A stretch of 64,000 nt of DNA from assembly GCA_949357655.1 (NCBI GenBank), contig CASHTG010000017.1, positions 62,001 to 126,000 of the forward strand, in the 5' to 3' direction. Below are positions 45,939 to 57,105 of the stretch, one piece after another. Every line of letters starts with the position of its first letter. Position 1 is the first letter of the stretch. A program made the position numbers and the translations under genes. The notes beneath the pieces are model-generated. The model did not search any database, had not been told where the DNA came from, and saw only the letters and a list, made by a program, of their open reading frames with translations. The DNA is from Parascedosporium putredinis (lineage: Eukaryota; Ascomycota; Sordariomycetes; Microascales; Microascaceae).

Positions 45939-46767
45939 GGTCTCTTTTTTCGGGGATGTCTGGGACCTTGGCGTGTCTGGCTTAAATTTCGATCTTCACT
46001 TGTGGCCTGGGGATGGATGCTTTTCGCTCTCCGTCCGTCTTCGTTGACGATTGATCCATGGATATTAGAAATTCAAAAGGTTATGTAAGCTAATTCACGC
46101 ATAATTTGCTCATTTTTTGGGCAGCTGATCTCAATTGATTCCAGTTCGGTCTTGGTAGCTCCGTGTCCCCGCTGCAGGCCGAGCTGAAACTTTACTTCCT
46201 CCGACCGGGTCTGGCCGAGACAAGAGGTTGCTCGCAGGCGAGCATTTCAGCTTGTGGAGTTGGCAAACCACGCCCATGTATCTTGTCACCAATCCTATTC
46301 CCGGGCCGGGAGGGGTCTAATACACCAGTCTCTACGCTTCGCAGAGATGAACGAATCATTCTCCCCTTCAAGAAAGACTCATCCGTGCACGCACGCAACG
46401 CCATCTTAAAAGATAATAAAAAATTTATCAAAAGAGCTGCACTTGCAAGTGCGGTCTGCCCGCCTGTTGCTAGACATCGCGTTACGGGCTGGATGTCTGA
46501 GTGTGCTTCATGCGTTGATGGCGTTGGTTGCGATACACACGCTTCACTTGCCCCCAATGCACATCTCAACCCTCTCGCGATGATGACAATTTCCACTGAC
46601 TGATCTCGTAAAAGCTACGTACCATCTCACTAGTGGAAGACGTAAAAATCACAAGTGGAAGGAGACTGATATAGCGCTACGCCTTTACAACATACCCAAC
46701 ATGGTCATTATATTCCAATCCAAAATATACATCAAGTCATCACTATATACACATTCCGAGGGCGCCC
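45939..46767. other. Intergenic region, no gene seen
   Basis: Upstream of the copper-fist gene and downstream of the phospholipase. Only short open frames are present. Confidence 0.6.
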
Positions 46768-47428
46768 TTACGCGATATCTCCTCGAGCGCGCGCCTCAGC
46801 GACAAGCTCCTCGTAGACAGCGACGGCATCCTGGTACGCCTGAACCAAGTCCTCGTCCCTCTTTCCAGGAGTAGCGTCGCCTCCACCAAAGGCGCGGACG
46901 GCAGAGTAGTACACATCTGCAAGGGCCCGGCAGAGTCCCCGAGTGAGAGACGACACGCTCTCGCACTGGTAGTACAAGCTGTATTCACACCGATTTGTTA
47001 GCCATGAGCCCCACTATGCCATGTGCATATCAACACTTAAAGGTGGATGCGCCCGCCGCGCAAAAATCGGGGAAATCAACTTACTCGGTCTTGAAGTTGT
47101 TGTCAATCTTGAGCCTGTTGCTCTGAGTGAAGCGAACCTGGTTGCGGTAGTTGTGGTATCCGAAGTCGTGGCGGTTGCAGGCGGGGACGAACGGGAAGCC
47201 AAGGGGTTGTCGGGGGAGGAAGTGCAGCCGTCCGAGGTCCAGTCTAGGGTGGAGGGGTTCTTGGCATTGCGGCGGGCAGTGAAGGTGGGAAGAGTGACGC
47301 TGAACAGGAGCTGGTCAGTGACAGTGGTGAGATCCTGGCGCTTGGAGGAGGTAGGCGCCCTCGGGACCGCTGGGGAGCACCAAGGCGGCGGCGGAGGTAG
47401 CGCAGACGAGGAGAGACTGGAGCTTCAT
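46768..47428 (-). CDS. Secreted fungal phospholipase A2 (prokaryotic/fungal PLA2 family)
   Basis: Small calcium-dependent lipase that would release fatty acid from sn-2 of phospholipids. The ATG is at 47428-47426, with a signal peptide (LQSLLVCATSAAAL). A short propeptide ends in a Kex2-type KR. The catalytic region has WTSDGCT, PLGFPFVPACNRHDFGYHNY with the His/Asp pair (about 47180), and FTQSNRLKIDNNF. An intron, 47084-46979, splits the mature domain, and the C-terminal exon has LYYQCE and a conserved Cys-Arg-Ala-Leu-Ala-Asp-Val-Tyr-Tyr helix. Two frame breaks: a shift of two bases missing or one extra near 47380 in the propeptide, and one base missing at the G4 run 47213-47216. Normal length for the family, about 190 residues. 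Confidence 0.85.
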
Positions 47429-47533
47429 GATGAATAAATTGGCTAAGAATGGCTAGCTGGAGAGGATATGTGTATGGGCGCGAAACTTCTTGACTGGAAC
47501 CTTGACTTGTGTCTGACGACCGAGAAGCTTTTT

Positions 47534-47544
47534 TCTCTTTATAT
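47534..47544 (-). promoter_or_regulatory. TATA box of the phospholipase A2 gene
   Basis: GATATAAAG on the minus strand about 110 bp upstream of the ATG at 47428, a good core-promoter match. Confidence 0.5.
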
Positions 47545-49526
47545 CGGAGGACACCTCAGTTCTTATAGATCGTCAGACCTCGAAGGGGGATCGACCTCAG
47601 CAGCGACAAAAAGCAACGGGCCAAAATTCCAAGTAACGACGACGTCGTCTACATTGGCATAACCCACGGACCGGAGGAGACAAACGCCCAAAGAGGCCCT
47701 GTACCCACACTGCCTAATCTGAGACCAACCCCGAAATAGCATACATGTCCGCATCGCGTTGCCATTGGTGGTGGGCGGCTGGCCTACCCGTTACCATACC
47801 TGAGCTGGATTGCATCAGCGAATAGCGCAGAGAAGACCACCCACCCGCCCAAATTTGGCCGTAGCCGGCCATAGATCTCCATTTTGGGGGACGTCAGTGA
47901 ACCAGTCCCGACCTGTCCTGGCAAGCCTGGGAAGGGCGGTGGGTGGGGGCGGGAGAGGGGAAACACCTTGTTGAATGACGCCTCCCTTGTTTGCAGTGTA
48001 GTATCGTCACGCTTGGAGCCGCTCACACGCTCGAGGGATTGGTCCAGAAGTTTGCGGTGGCGATGAAGAAAAAAACGCGGGGTAAAAAGAACATGGAAAT
48101 CAAGCGCGCTGGCGATCGAGCCCTTGGGCGGCGTCCACCGGGGCTTTCTCCGTTTCCAGTGAAGGGACACCCAGCCCGCCAAGCCCTGGGGGTCGCACTC
48201 TGGTCCACGGGTGCTGGGGATATTTCCTAACCCCGACACCGAGCCGATGAATGTTGCTTTTTGCCAACGCGATGGGCGCAATCGAGAGAGGTTGGTCTGG
48301 TTTGCAAGCCTTTTGGGGACTGGGGTGAGCTCTGGTGCCTCTTTCTTTTTTTCCTTTCCGGGCACGAGGAAAGAAAACCGTCGATGCTATTGGGCTGGGT
48401 TGAATTGAGTTGAATTGAGTTCACCAACGTCGAGTGGGATTGGACCTCGGTGGAGACGATGGCTTGCAGCTGTCAGATGCCAATCTTTTTAGATCCCAAA
48501 TGCCGGCCGATCTGGCCCTAAGGCCCTAAGGGCCCAAACTAAGCGCTCAGACGCCAGGGTCGTATAGAGGTGACTCAAAAGAGCACTCTTTTCAGACAAC
48601 GCGGAATCAACAAGGCGAGGTGGTGTAGTGTGTACATGTAGTAGCAAGGACACTTCACAGAGATGAGATGCTCGTGGGCCAACCTTGGGCACTTTGCGGC
48701 TCATGCTCGAAAAGAGCGGCGGAGAAATTTACGGCGAGACGAAGGCTGGATCCATCGACACTGACACCTCTGCAAGTTGACACCTCTGCAGCTAGTTGGA
48801 GCTCATGTGTGCGTGACGCCGATCTCGTCCACTCAAGCGTTGTGGGGTCATCACCGACCTTCCCTTTTCAGAATACCGATGATCTCCCTCTGGGATCTTG
48901 ACGTTCATTATGGGGTCGCGGCGGCCCGCGAATCGAAACTCCACATCACCAATGGACGCAGCAAAAGAATGACTAGGTTTGAACTGGATGGATACCAGTC
49001 GTTAAGAACGTTTACGGGGCGATGACTCTGTTTGGACCAACGGCCGGTCCCTGCCCCTCCACAGCGATGCATTGCCCCTTGCTTCTGGCCTTTTATACAA
49101 GTACGGCGCGATGCCAGTGGATGAGGTGCGATTGCCAACGTGGGAGGGGCGAGAGAAGGGGTCGTCGGCGGGCTCTGCTGAGTCGTAAAGGTTTTGTGTT
49201 GCCGAAATTGCAGCGGTTCACGGGTTGCTTTTATCTTCAAGCACGAGTAATTATCGACAAGTGTGGTGAGAAGCAAGATGAGAATCTATTTGCTTATTTT
49301 TCTGTGGAAAGAAAACAAAAGAAATTTTGAGTATATGAGCGGCTTTGGCAGGCTACCACGCTATTCATCTTGAAGTAAAAACACCCCCGCATTATAAGGT
49401 ACCATCCCCAGCCCTTGAACCTTGAACACCAGCACCGCTGGCCTCCTCCCCCTACCTCCTCCCCCTTCTTAATAAGCCATGATATAGTTGGCCTTCTCGC
49501 TAAACTAGATTGTTACTCGCTAGAGT
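47545..49526. other. Intergenic region with short duplications, no gene seen
   Basis: About 2 kb. It contains a perfect 10-bp tandem duplication at 48401-48420 and a 13-bp direct repeat at 48762-48790. No coding signal is recognised. Confidence 0.55.
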
Positions 49527-51323
49527 TTAAGACGCGTTTTCGACATTGGCCTCGCCGCTATCTCTCGCGCTCCCGCTGACAGTATCGGAAGGCACACCGG
49601 TAGACTTACCGGACGCGCCCCCAATGATGCCCTTTTCCGCATCAACGACGGCGCGGCCGTGGTGGGCGGCGTTGACGAGCTGAGGCCTCTCGGCCTTGAG
49701 ACGCGCAAAGGTCTTCTCGGCATCCCACACCCAAGGGGTCGGAGCGGCGAACAGCAAATCCATCTCTTCCAACGTTCGCTGGTTGCTCTCGGGGTACAGG
49801 GCCCAGACGATGGGTATGGCGATGATGTTGCACGCGCCAAAGATGTGGAGAGTGTTTTCGCCAATGTTGGCGAACATGACGGGGCACAGCAGAGTGAGCC
49901 ATCCGTTGCCGATGGACCATCCGAATACACCCCACGCGTTGCCCTTGGCGCGGACGTGGAGAGGGAAGATCTCGGCGGGGTACAGCCAGGGGACGGTGAG
50001 CCACGTAGCGCCGAAGACGGAGGTGAAGATGAAGACGAAGGAGGCGGCAGCGGCACCGTAGGCGCTCGCTTTGGAGTCGTCGCCGGCGGCTCTGGCGTCC
50101 TGGCCGAGCTTGGAGAAGGCGGCGGCCAAGAACATGGAGATGCCCTGGCCAACGGCACCCCAGTAGAGCGTCCAGCGGCGGCCGATCTTGTCGAGGGTAA
50201 AGACGCAGATGAGGGTGGCGAACATGTAAAAGATGTTGTTCAAGCCGCTGATCCACTGGCTCTTGTCCGTATCGAAGCCAGCGATGCGGAAAATGGTGGG
50301 CGCGTACACGGTGACACCGGCGATGCCGACCCACTCCTGGAGAATCTGGAGCCAGATGACGAGCTGCACGCGGCGACCGGTGTGCAGCTCGCCGGAGCCG
50401 ATGCCGAAGAACATTTGGAAGTAGGAGTTGGCCTTGGACTCGGCCGTCTCGACCTCGCTGATGTTGGCAATGTCCTGGTACTCGGCCTCGGCGCGCTGGA
50501 GATCCTCGCCCTGGCTGCCGCGGAGGCGGCGCAGGACGAAGCGGGCCTCGTCGTGGCGGCCGACCTTGACGAGCCAGCGGGGGACTCGGGGAAGAACCAG
50601 ACGATGGAGACCAGCACGATGAGGGGGATGATTTGGAAGGCGATGGGGAAGCGCCAGCGGAAGGCGGACTCGCCGTTGTCGATGTAGGACAGGCCGTAGG
50701 AGAGCCAGTAGGCGACGACGACGCCAAAGATGTTGAGGGTGAACTCGATGGCGATGAATTGGCCGCGCGAGGTGTGCTCGGCGGTTTCTGTGGCCCAGAC
50801 GGGGATGATGGAGTTGAGGATGCCGGTGCCGATACCGTTGACGGCGCGGGCTGAACGAATGGTTAGTTACGGAAATTTTCTCTCATTTTCGTACAATCTC
50901 TCGCTAACTCTCAGGGTGTGACAGGGCTCCACTTACAGCAAATCATCCAGTTGGCGTTCTGGGCACTGCACTGCAAGGCGGCACCCACAATGGCCCAGAC
51001 GGAGCCGATGGCAATGGTCTTGATTCTGCCCATCTTGTCACCGATCCAGCCGCCGTGCAGACAGCCGAAGAGGGTGCCGAGGTAGTACACGGACACGATA
51101 CCGCCCTGCAGCAAGCTGTTGGTGATGACGGGCTCCTTGGTGTCGGGGTCGACGTGGCCGAAGCCCATGAGGTCAATGTAGTCCTTTGCATTGTTCACAC
51201 CACCCATCATTCCCTGGTCGTAACCGAAGAAGAAGATGGAGAGGGCGGCCACGCAGTTGATGGCGATGAGAAGCTGCCGCTTCTCGAGGTGATTCGCGAC
51301 ATTGAATCCGGGAGACGGTCCAT
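49527..51323 (-). CDS. MFS sugar transporter
   Basis: Twelve-TM proton/sugar symporter, about 560 residues. The likely start is ATG 51323-51321, which needs one base added to the C3 run 51310-51312 to enter the transporter frame (FNVANHLEKRQLL); the longer frame upstream begins with a non-ATG codon. Features: FFFGYDQGMMGG in TM1, GGWIGDKMGRIKT (the G-R-R/K motif between TM2 and TM3), intron 50936-50851, then PESPRWLV motif and PAEIFPLHVRAKGNA with DKIGRRWTLYWG, and YPESNQRTLEEMD near the end. One base is missing at the C5 run 50579-50583 in PESPRWLV. The C-terminal tail is Ser-rich and cytosolic. The exact sugar is unknown. Confidence 0.9.
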
Positions 51324-53653
51324 TGTCACGAGCTCTTGGGGTTTTTCCTTGCTTGGATGATGTCTTTTGAGATGGAAGCGAAAAAGGGCGGAGGGGGATA
51401 TCAGTCAAACAACATGACACGACAACACTCTGTCAACCGGTAGGCTGAGTAAGGGCGACGATGTCTTGAATTGTGGGGGATTTGTGGGAGTGAGCTTGGT
51501 TTTTTTCCTTTCCCTCGATCGATCTGGAGAACATCGTGGAGTCTTATACTCAACCCACCCAACACCCGCTCGGCCTCCGTCCGGCCGCGATGAGTGGATG
51601 ATGCACGCTAACGTGTCGAGTTAGCGCTGGGAGGTGCCCGAGGCTAGGTGCCGATCCGCCCTCCGGACGTCGAAAGAGCCAATTCGACGTCTAATCGAAA
51701 TCCACCGAATCGCTGGGGCCCCACAGCTCGGTGGATGATCTCATGGTAAGTGTGGAGGATTGTTGGGTATGAAACTCGTCCAAGGAGAGTCAGAGTCCAC
51801 TTAAAATCCACATGGCAAACTATGCGCGCCAATCATGTGTCGAAGTGGACGTCTTCCTTGGTCACGGAAGTGTAAAAAATATCGAGAAGAGAAAAAAAAA
51901 AGTCGCCCCATCCGAGCTATCAGTTTCCCGCGTTTTCCATTTGACACTTGACAGGCGGGGCACGCGTTGGAGGGCGACGAGCAATCATCGACGAGCCCAT
52001 GTCGGCTTTGCCAAGGTTATGGGAAGAGGTGGAGTCTTGGGATAATTCCGAAGCTTGGAGATGGCTTCACCGGGGATTGGTTGGTGCTGGGGTCCGGGGA
52101 CTAAACGAATCTATTCATTGGGGCTAGTGGTTTGTGTGACCCGGACACTCATCAGCTTTTTTTTCTTTCTTCTTGCCCTGTTTGCGATGTGACTGGAGCG
52201 CTTTTCCCCAGTCTGTTCCTGTTCAAATCCTGTTCAAATCCTCTTGAAAAATCCTCGGCGTTGGGGTCTGCAGACATCAGGCCAGACCCTGACGACGTCG
52301 GGGGCATAAGCTGGGGCAGCAAAAGGGGGTACGGGGTGCAGGAGAAGCTGGATCCTTGGACTGATAAAAGGAGCTATTGTCGAGCAGGGCAGGCCGGTCT
52401 CGCGATGGTTGCCGGATTCTTCGGGGTCGCGCAAGTGGGGTAAATAATAAGCATCAAATTCCTTTTGCTACGTCTTGCGAGCTCTTGCTGCCTCGTGCCT
52501 TTGCGCGAAGGAGCAGGAAGGATGCGAATGATCGACGCTTGCAGTGTTGTTCGTGGGCCAGAGCTTTTCAATGTTCCTTCGGAGAGCGCCGGCCCCGCTC
52601 CTTCGCGCGCATTGCCGGGCCCCGAGTCCTGCCTCCCCGTCGCGACGGCGTCGTGCGACTGGACCGCGTAGCAGAGAACGTGGTTTTTTAGTTTCAGGCA
52701 CGCTGGTAGACTGGCTCCTTAAGGACGGGGACACCCATGTTCGATAAATCTGGGGAAGACCAAGACCAAAAATAAAATAAAAAATTACACATCTATGGAT
52801 CCATGGATCCATTGTATTGGAACGCACTCGGACCTGGTATAACCGGCTAAGGGCCCTCCCGACAAAAAGCTGTACCCCGGCGACGATATGTTTTGTCGTC
52901 AAATGATCCAAGGAGAACACGTCTGCGCAAGCTGATTCGAGCGCATAGATTGAGCGCATAGATTTATCACTAGCAACACGACGTCTGCAACTCTTCTCCT
53001 TCGATCAATCCTCGCGAACCTTCATCCCACTTCGACAAAGACACAGATTTCGAGAAATCGGGTTGGGAGGCCACCCATCCTTCGACGACACATCATCGCC
53101 TAGGCCAAGACAGCATGGAGAGGCGAGCGAGTAGCCATGACTGCAGCTTGCCCTCCCCGGACACAGCTCCCGACCTCGATATTCGAAACTCATTTCGGCT
53201 CCCGTCCCCAAGATTTTGCGTTGCGCTTCATAAATTGCCCCGCCACTCGAGACGCCCAAATGCCGAGTGTTTTTATATTGGTTTTCTGGTGTAGGGCCGG
53301 TTTCCGGGGCCAATAGCTCGCCATCGTCCACCACCTCTCTAATCTGGAGTTAATCTATTCAAACAACGCTCTTTCTCCGCGCGGACACATGACTCCCGGA
53401 TCAAGGTCGAGAGCGCTGGCTTCCCCAGGGCGCCCCCTCAAGGAAAGCCGGTTTCCTGGAGTGTTAAAAACTCTTCGCGTACCTTGCTCCTGCTCGCGCG
53501 CACATGAACCCGCTCTTTCCCGCCTTCTCGTCCGCGCTCTCTACCCCGGTTTTCGCTTCAGGTTTGCGGCCATTCTTTTGGGGTTTTTCTTTTCTTCGTG
53601 CCTTGAGACGACAACAAAACTAAGCCCGACGCGACGAAAACTCGACGACGATC
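51324..53653. other. Divergent intergenic region between sugar transporter and AA9 LPMO
   Basis: About 2.3 kb of shared upstream sequence. It holds perfect tandem duplications of 11 bp (52219-52240) and 13 bp (52939-52964), a palindromic GGATCCAT repeat near 52797-52812, and CreA-like SYGGRG hexamers (for example near 51472 and 51523) that are expected by chance. No gene is supported. Confidence 0.55.
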
Positions 53654-54795
53654 ATGCGGTCCATCGCCTTTTTGCTCGCGGCCTCCGCCGTGGCCATCAA
53701 CAACGTGGCCGGCCACTACATTTTCCAGCAGTTCTCCTCCGGCGGAACCCAGTACGACGCGTGGAAGTACATTCGCCGCAACTCGAACCCGGATTGGCTG
53801 CAGAACTCTCCCGTGACGGATCTGGCTTCGCCGGACCTGAGGTGCAACGTTGGCGGTGGGGTGGCCAACGGCACTGAGACGCTTACGATTAAGGCGGGCT
53901 CCGAGTTCACTTTTACTCTCGACACCGCCGTGTATCACCAGGGGCCTATTTCGCTGTATGTGGGAGGGAAGATTGATTGATTTTTGTTGAAGGGGGAGTG
54001 GTGGGGTTGCGGCGAAGGGTTGAGGCTAACAACTGCGTTAGGTACATGTCCAAGGCGCCCGGCGCCGTTGAAGAATACGACGGTAGTGGCGCGTGGTTCA
54101 AGATCTTCGACTGGGGTAAGAATTTCAGTTGAAACCCGGCCGGCCTTTGTATGGGACATGATCATTAACGAGCCATCTAACGCAGGCCCGTCTGGCGGTA
54201 GCTGGCCCATGAGGAGTAAGTCCTCAGAGTATAAACTCTGCCCCTTCCCCTTCCCCTAGTTACTGGCCCTCTGGGGCCATACATATCATGCGTTTCTAAC
54301 TTTATATCCGTCTAGTCTCGTACACGCAGAATATCCCTACGTGCATTCCCGACGGCGAGTATCTGCTCCGAATCCAATCGCTGGGCATCCATAACCCCGG
54401 CTCTCCGCCCCAGGTATGCCTCCGGTTCAATATTCGGCGAAGTAAATGGAAAGAAAGAGTGAAACTGACTGGAGACCTTGTTCAAAACCCCTACAGTTCT
54501 ACGTTAGCTGTGCTCAGCTCAACGTCGTTGACGGGGAAGCAAAGAGCCCTCGCCGACCGCCTCGATTCCCGGCGCGTTCAAGGCCACCGACCCCGGTTAC
54601 ACCGCCAATGTAAGCGATATGCCTCGCTCCGACTCGCCACGCCTCATGCCACTAACACATTTTGTAATGCAGATCTATAGCGGCGATATGAATGGTTACG
54701 TCGTCCCCGGCCCTTCGGTGGTGAGTCTACCTGTGCTTTTACCCAGTGGCGGAAATCACGCTAACCAAGATGGGCTTCTCCAGTTCTCGTGCTAG
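53654..54795 (+). CDS. AA9 lytic polysaccharide monooxygenase
   Basis: Secreted copper enzyme that oxidatively cleaves cellulose or related glucans. The signal peptide is cleaved before HYIFQQFS, so the mature N-terminal His forms the copper-binding histidine brace; the second His is in VYHQGPISLYMSKAPG, and the axial Tyr is in FYVSCAQLNV. Exons: 53654-53955, 54042-54115, 54186-54215, 54316-54413, 54497-about 54608, about 54673-54720 and 54784-54795, all GT–AG. One base is missing in the C3 run 54547-54549, after which the mid-C-terminal sequence resumes. There is no C-terminal cellulose-binding module: it ends PGPSVFSC. About 235 residues, normal for a single-domain AA9. Confidence 0.92.
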
Positions 54796-55091
54796 GAGTA
54801 TATATCATTACAAAACGTGCGAACACAAGAGGGACTCCATGACCTCTGGGTGGGTGCAAAGAGGAAGACACGGAGCAAATTGATAATTCCGGGTTTCCGC
54901 ACAACCCTGGCTACGATGAAGCGTGTCGTGATATGATATTTCATCTAAGCAAAAAGTGAACCCCGCTCTATACTGTGCACAAGAAAAACAAATGAACGAA
55001 AGAAAGACATGAAATGCGTGAAATATGGAAGGCGGCAGTCAACGATGATGAGATCGGCGGACCGTAAACACTCCCACAACCTAGAACGAGG

Positions 55092-57100
55092 TTACTCGTC
55101 GGGCTGGGGCTCCGGAGGTGGCGAAGAGCCGGTCTCTGTCTGGGAAAGAGGATCTGTATCGTAGGGCTTTTGACCATACACCGTGATTCTAATGGTGGAG
55201 GGAAAGAGTTCTAGTTAGCAGGAGTCGATGGAGAGTGCGAGGCTCGGTAATTCCTGGGGCTAGTAAGATGAGGTAAGGGGAGTCGGTGACGTACACGCAG
55301 TAGTAGGTATGCATGCGCACGTCTTTCATGTCCTTCCTCACTCCCGCGAGGAAGATCTCCACGTCTTCCGCCGTCCAGCCCAGGCCTCTCGTAAACAGGG
55401 CCAAGCTGAGGCCAGACACGCCGTCTCCTACATTATCACACGTCCACTTTCCTAATGGTAGAGTTGAGAGATGAGCGTGAAGAAGTGGCATAATCATATA
55501 GGCGCCAAGCCCACAAGGCACGCTTAATTTACGTACCAATCTCTTTGTATTTTCTCGCCTTGGGCCAGTGGTTGTGAGGCCACTTGAATCTCCGCTCCAC
55601 GACATTGATGAAACCGGCGTCTTGGAGCTGCTTTTGGTACGAGTACGCGCTGTCGAGGGGGCTATCGAGGATGTGCGAAGCCTCCAGCATCAGGCCGGAC
55701 CACTTTGCCAGGTCGGAATCCTCGCGGAAGGTGTCGTCGTCGCAGCGTACGGGGAGGGTGATGTCGGAGACCTCCAGCCAGCCTCCGGGAACCAAATTCC
55801 TATGTACTCGAAATGGTTAGAAGAAGGGTCTCTCGGAAATCGAGTACCGAAAATCCCTCTGTGCCCTTAGTGGCCGTGTTTTCTTGGTACAGGTAGGTAC
55901 TCCTTTGGGTGGGGTTTTGCGACGTACTCGTAGCTCTGCTCAAAGAGCCTCGGCCAACTCTTGAGGGCGCCCGTGAGCATACGGGCGTGGACAAAGTCGA
56001 ATGGTGTGGTATAGATCCAGTTCTCTTCGAGGTCGTCGACGTAAAAACTGACGTTTGGAGGGACACTGTGGGCAAGGAGAACTTTTATCAGCAGCAGCCT
56101 ACAATAAGGATATGTGATGTCTTTTTCTTTTCGCTCAAGTTTCTTTCTGCCAAGGGGGCTGCTTACAAAGGGGGTTGTGTAGGACTGAGGTCAACACCGA
56201 TGACCTGAGTAACGGGTTAGGGCAAACGATTAGAAAGTTGGTTGGCGCAGGTAGGCGAAGGTTAAAGCAAGGGAATTAAGCCTGGGTGCTCTTACAGTCG
56301 CCTCGGGGTTCTCGTCCGCTAGTTCGAGCTGTTAGTAATGTGACATCACGGCGCAGGGTTATCCGATGGCGATCACAGGGAGAGGTCCGGCACACCAAAG
56401 TCGATAGCCCATAGGCCTGTCCCGGTCCCGCAGTCGAGGACTCGGGATACGGGTTGGTCCCTGCCAGCGGGGCAGAGGTATAGCTCGCCATCGTAGGTCA
56501 GGGTATAAGTGTGGTGTTGAAGTCCTTGTAGCAATCGGGATATGTTAGTTGGATAGTTGGCCTCACAATTTCTCCGGAGTGATGGGAGGGTTCTAAAAAA
56601 GAAAAAGATGCTAACCTAGTCGAAAACTCTCGTCCTAGATGGAGTGCACGGATGAGATCAGCGTTATAGGGTCTTAGACTCGTAAGCAAGCAGCTCCGCA
56701 AAGATCGTACCTCATCATTTGGTAGATAGTATGCTAGATCCCGGGACCAACAGGTTAACGACAAATTCCTATAGCGAGGCGTCTCATCAAGTACTCACTG
56801 CCTTCCTTGTAGGCATGATATCGACGCCCGTTCTCCATACGGTGTCTAAGGATGCTGGAGGAGAGCGATTTTGAATCATTGTATATGCTTCCCTGAGGCA
56901 ATGGATCCGCCGTAGGGAGCGAGATGTCAGAAAATTGAATTCCTGTCACGATACCGCGTCAAGGCAGGAGAGAGCACGAAGTAAACATGGAGCAAGCAAA
57001 GAGCTGCGCAGGTGATGATGGCCGTCGCCTCGGCCGGGATCCACGGAAGAGGCAAAGGAAGCACTTACAGCTCCGTACGTGGAATCGGCTTCATCTTCGC
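55092..57100 (-). CDS. LaeA-like (TAM-type) SAM-dependent methyltransferase, second copy
   Basis: Same family as the gene at 16.2-17.4 kb but a different paralogue. The first exon seen (about 57105-57080) encodes EDEADSTYGA, then after an intron FSDISLPTADPLPQGSIYND…RHRMENGRRYHAYKEG (about 56940-56800). Further short exons give TYYLPNDE, DESFRL, HHTYTLTYDGELYLCPAG, and the SAM motif VLDCGTGTGLWAIDFG (about 56430-56390). Next come DLSPTQPPF-type sequence near 56150, a VHARMLTGALKSW segment near 55970, then GGWLEVSDI, RRFKWPHNHWPKARKYKEIG, GLSLALFTRGLGW and the C-terminal VYGQKP tail ending in a Pro-rich stretch. The start codon lies upstream and is not resolved. At least eight introns. The exon before the final tail has an unexplained one-base phase difference. 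Confidence 0.8.
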
Positions 57101-57105
57101 GGAGG

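Noticed and set aside
49659..50687. 342-codon open frame on the + strand
   Set aside because: It is antisense to the MFS sugar transporter; GC-rich third positions of the transporter leave the opposite frame open.
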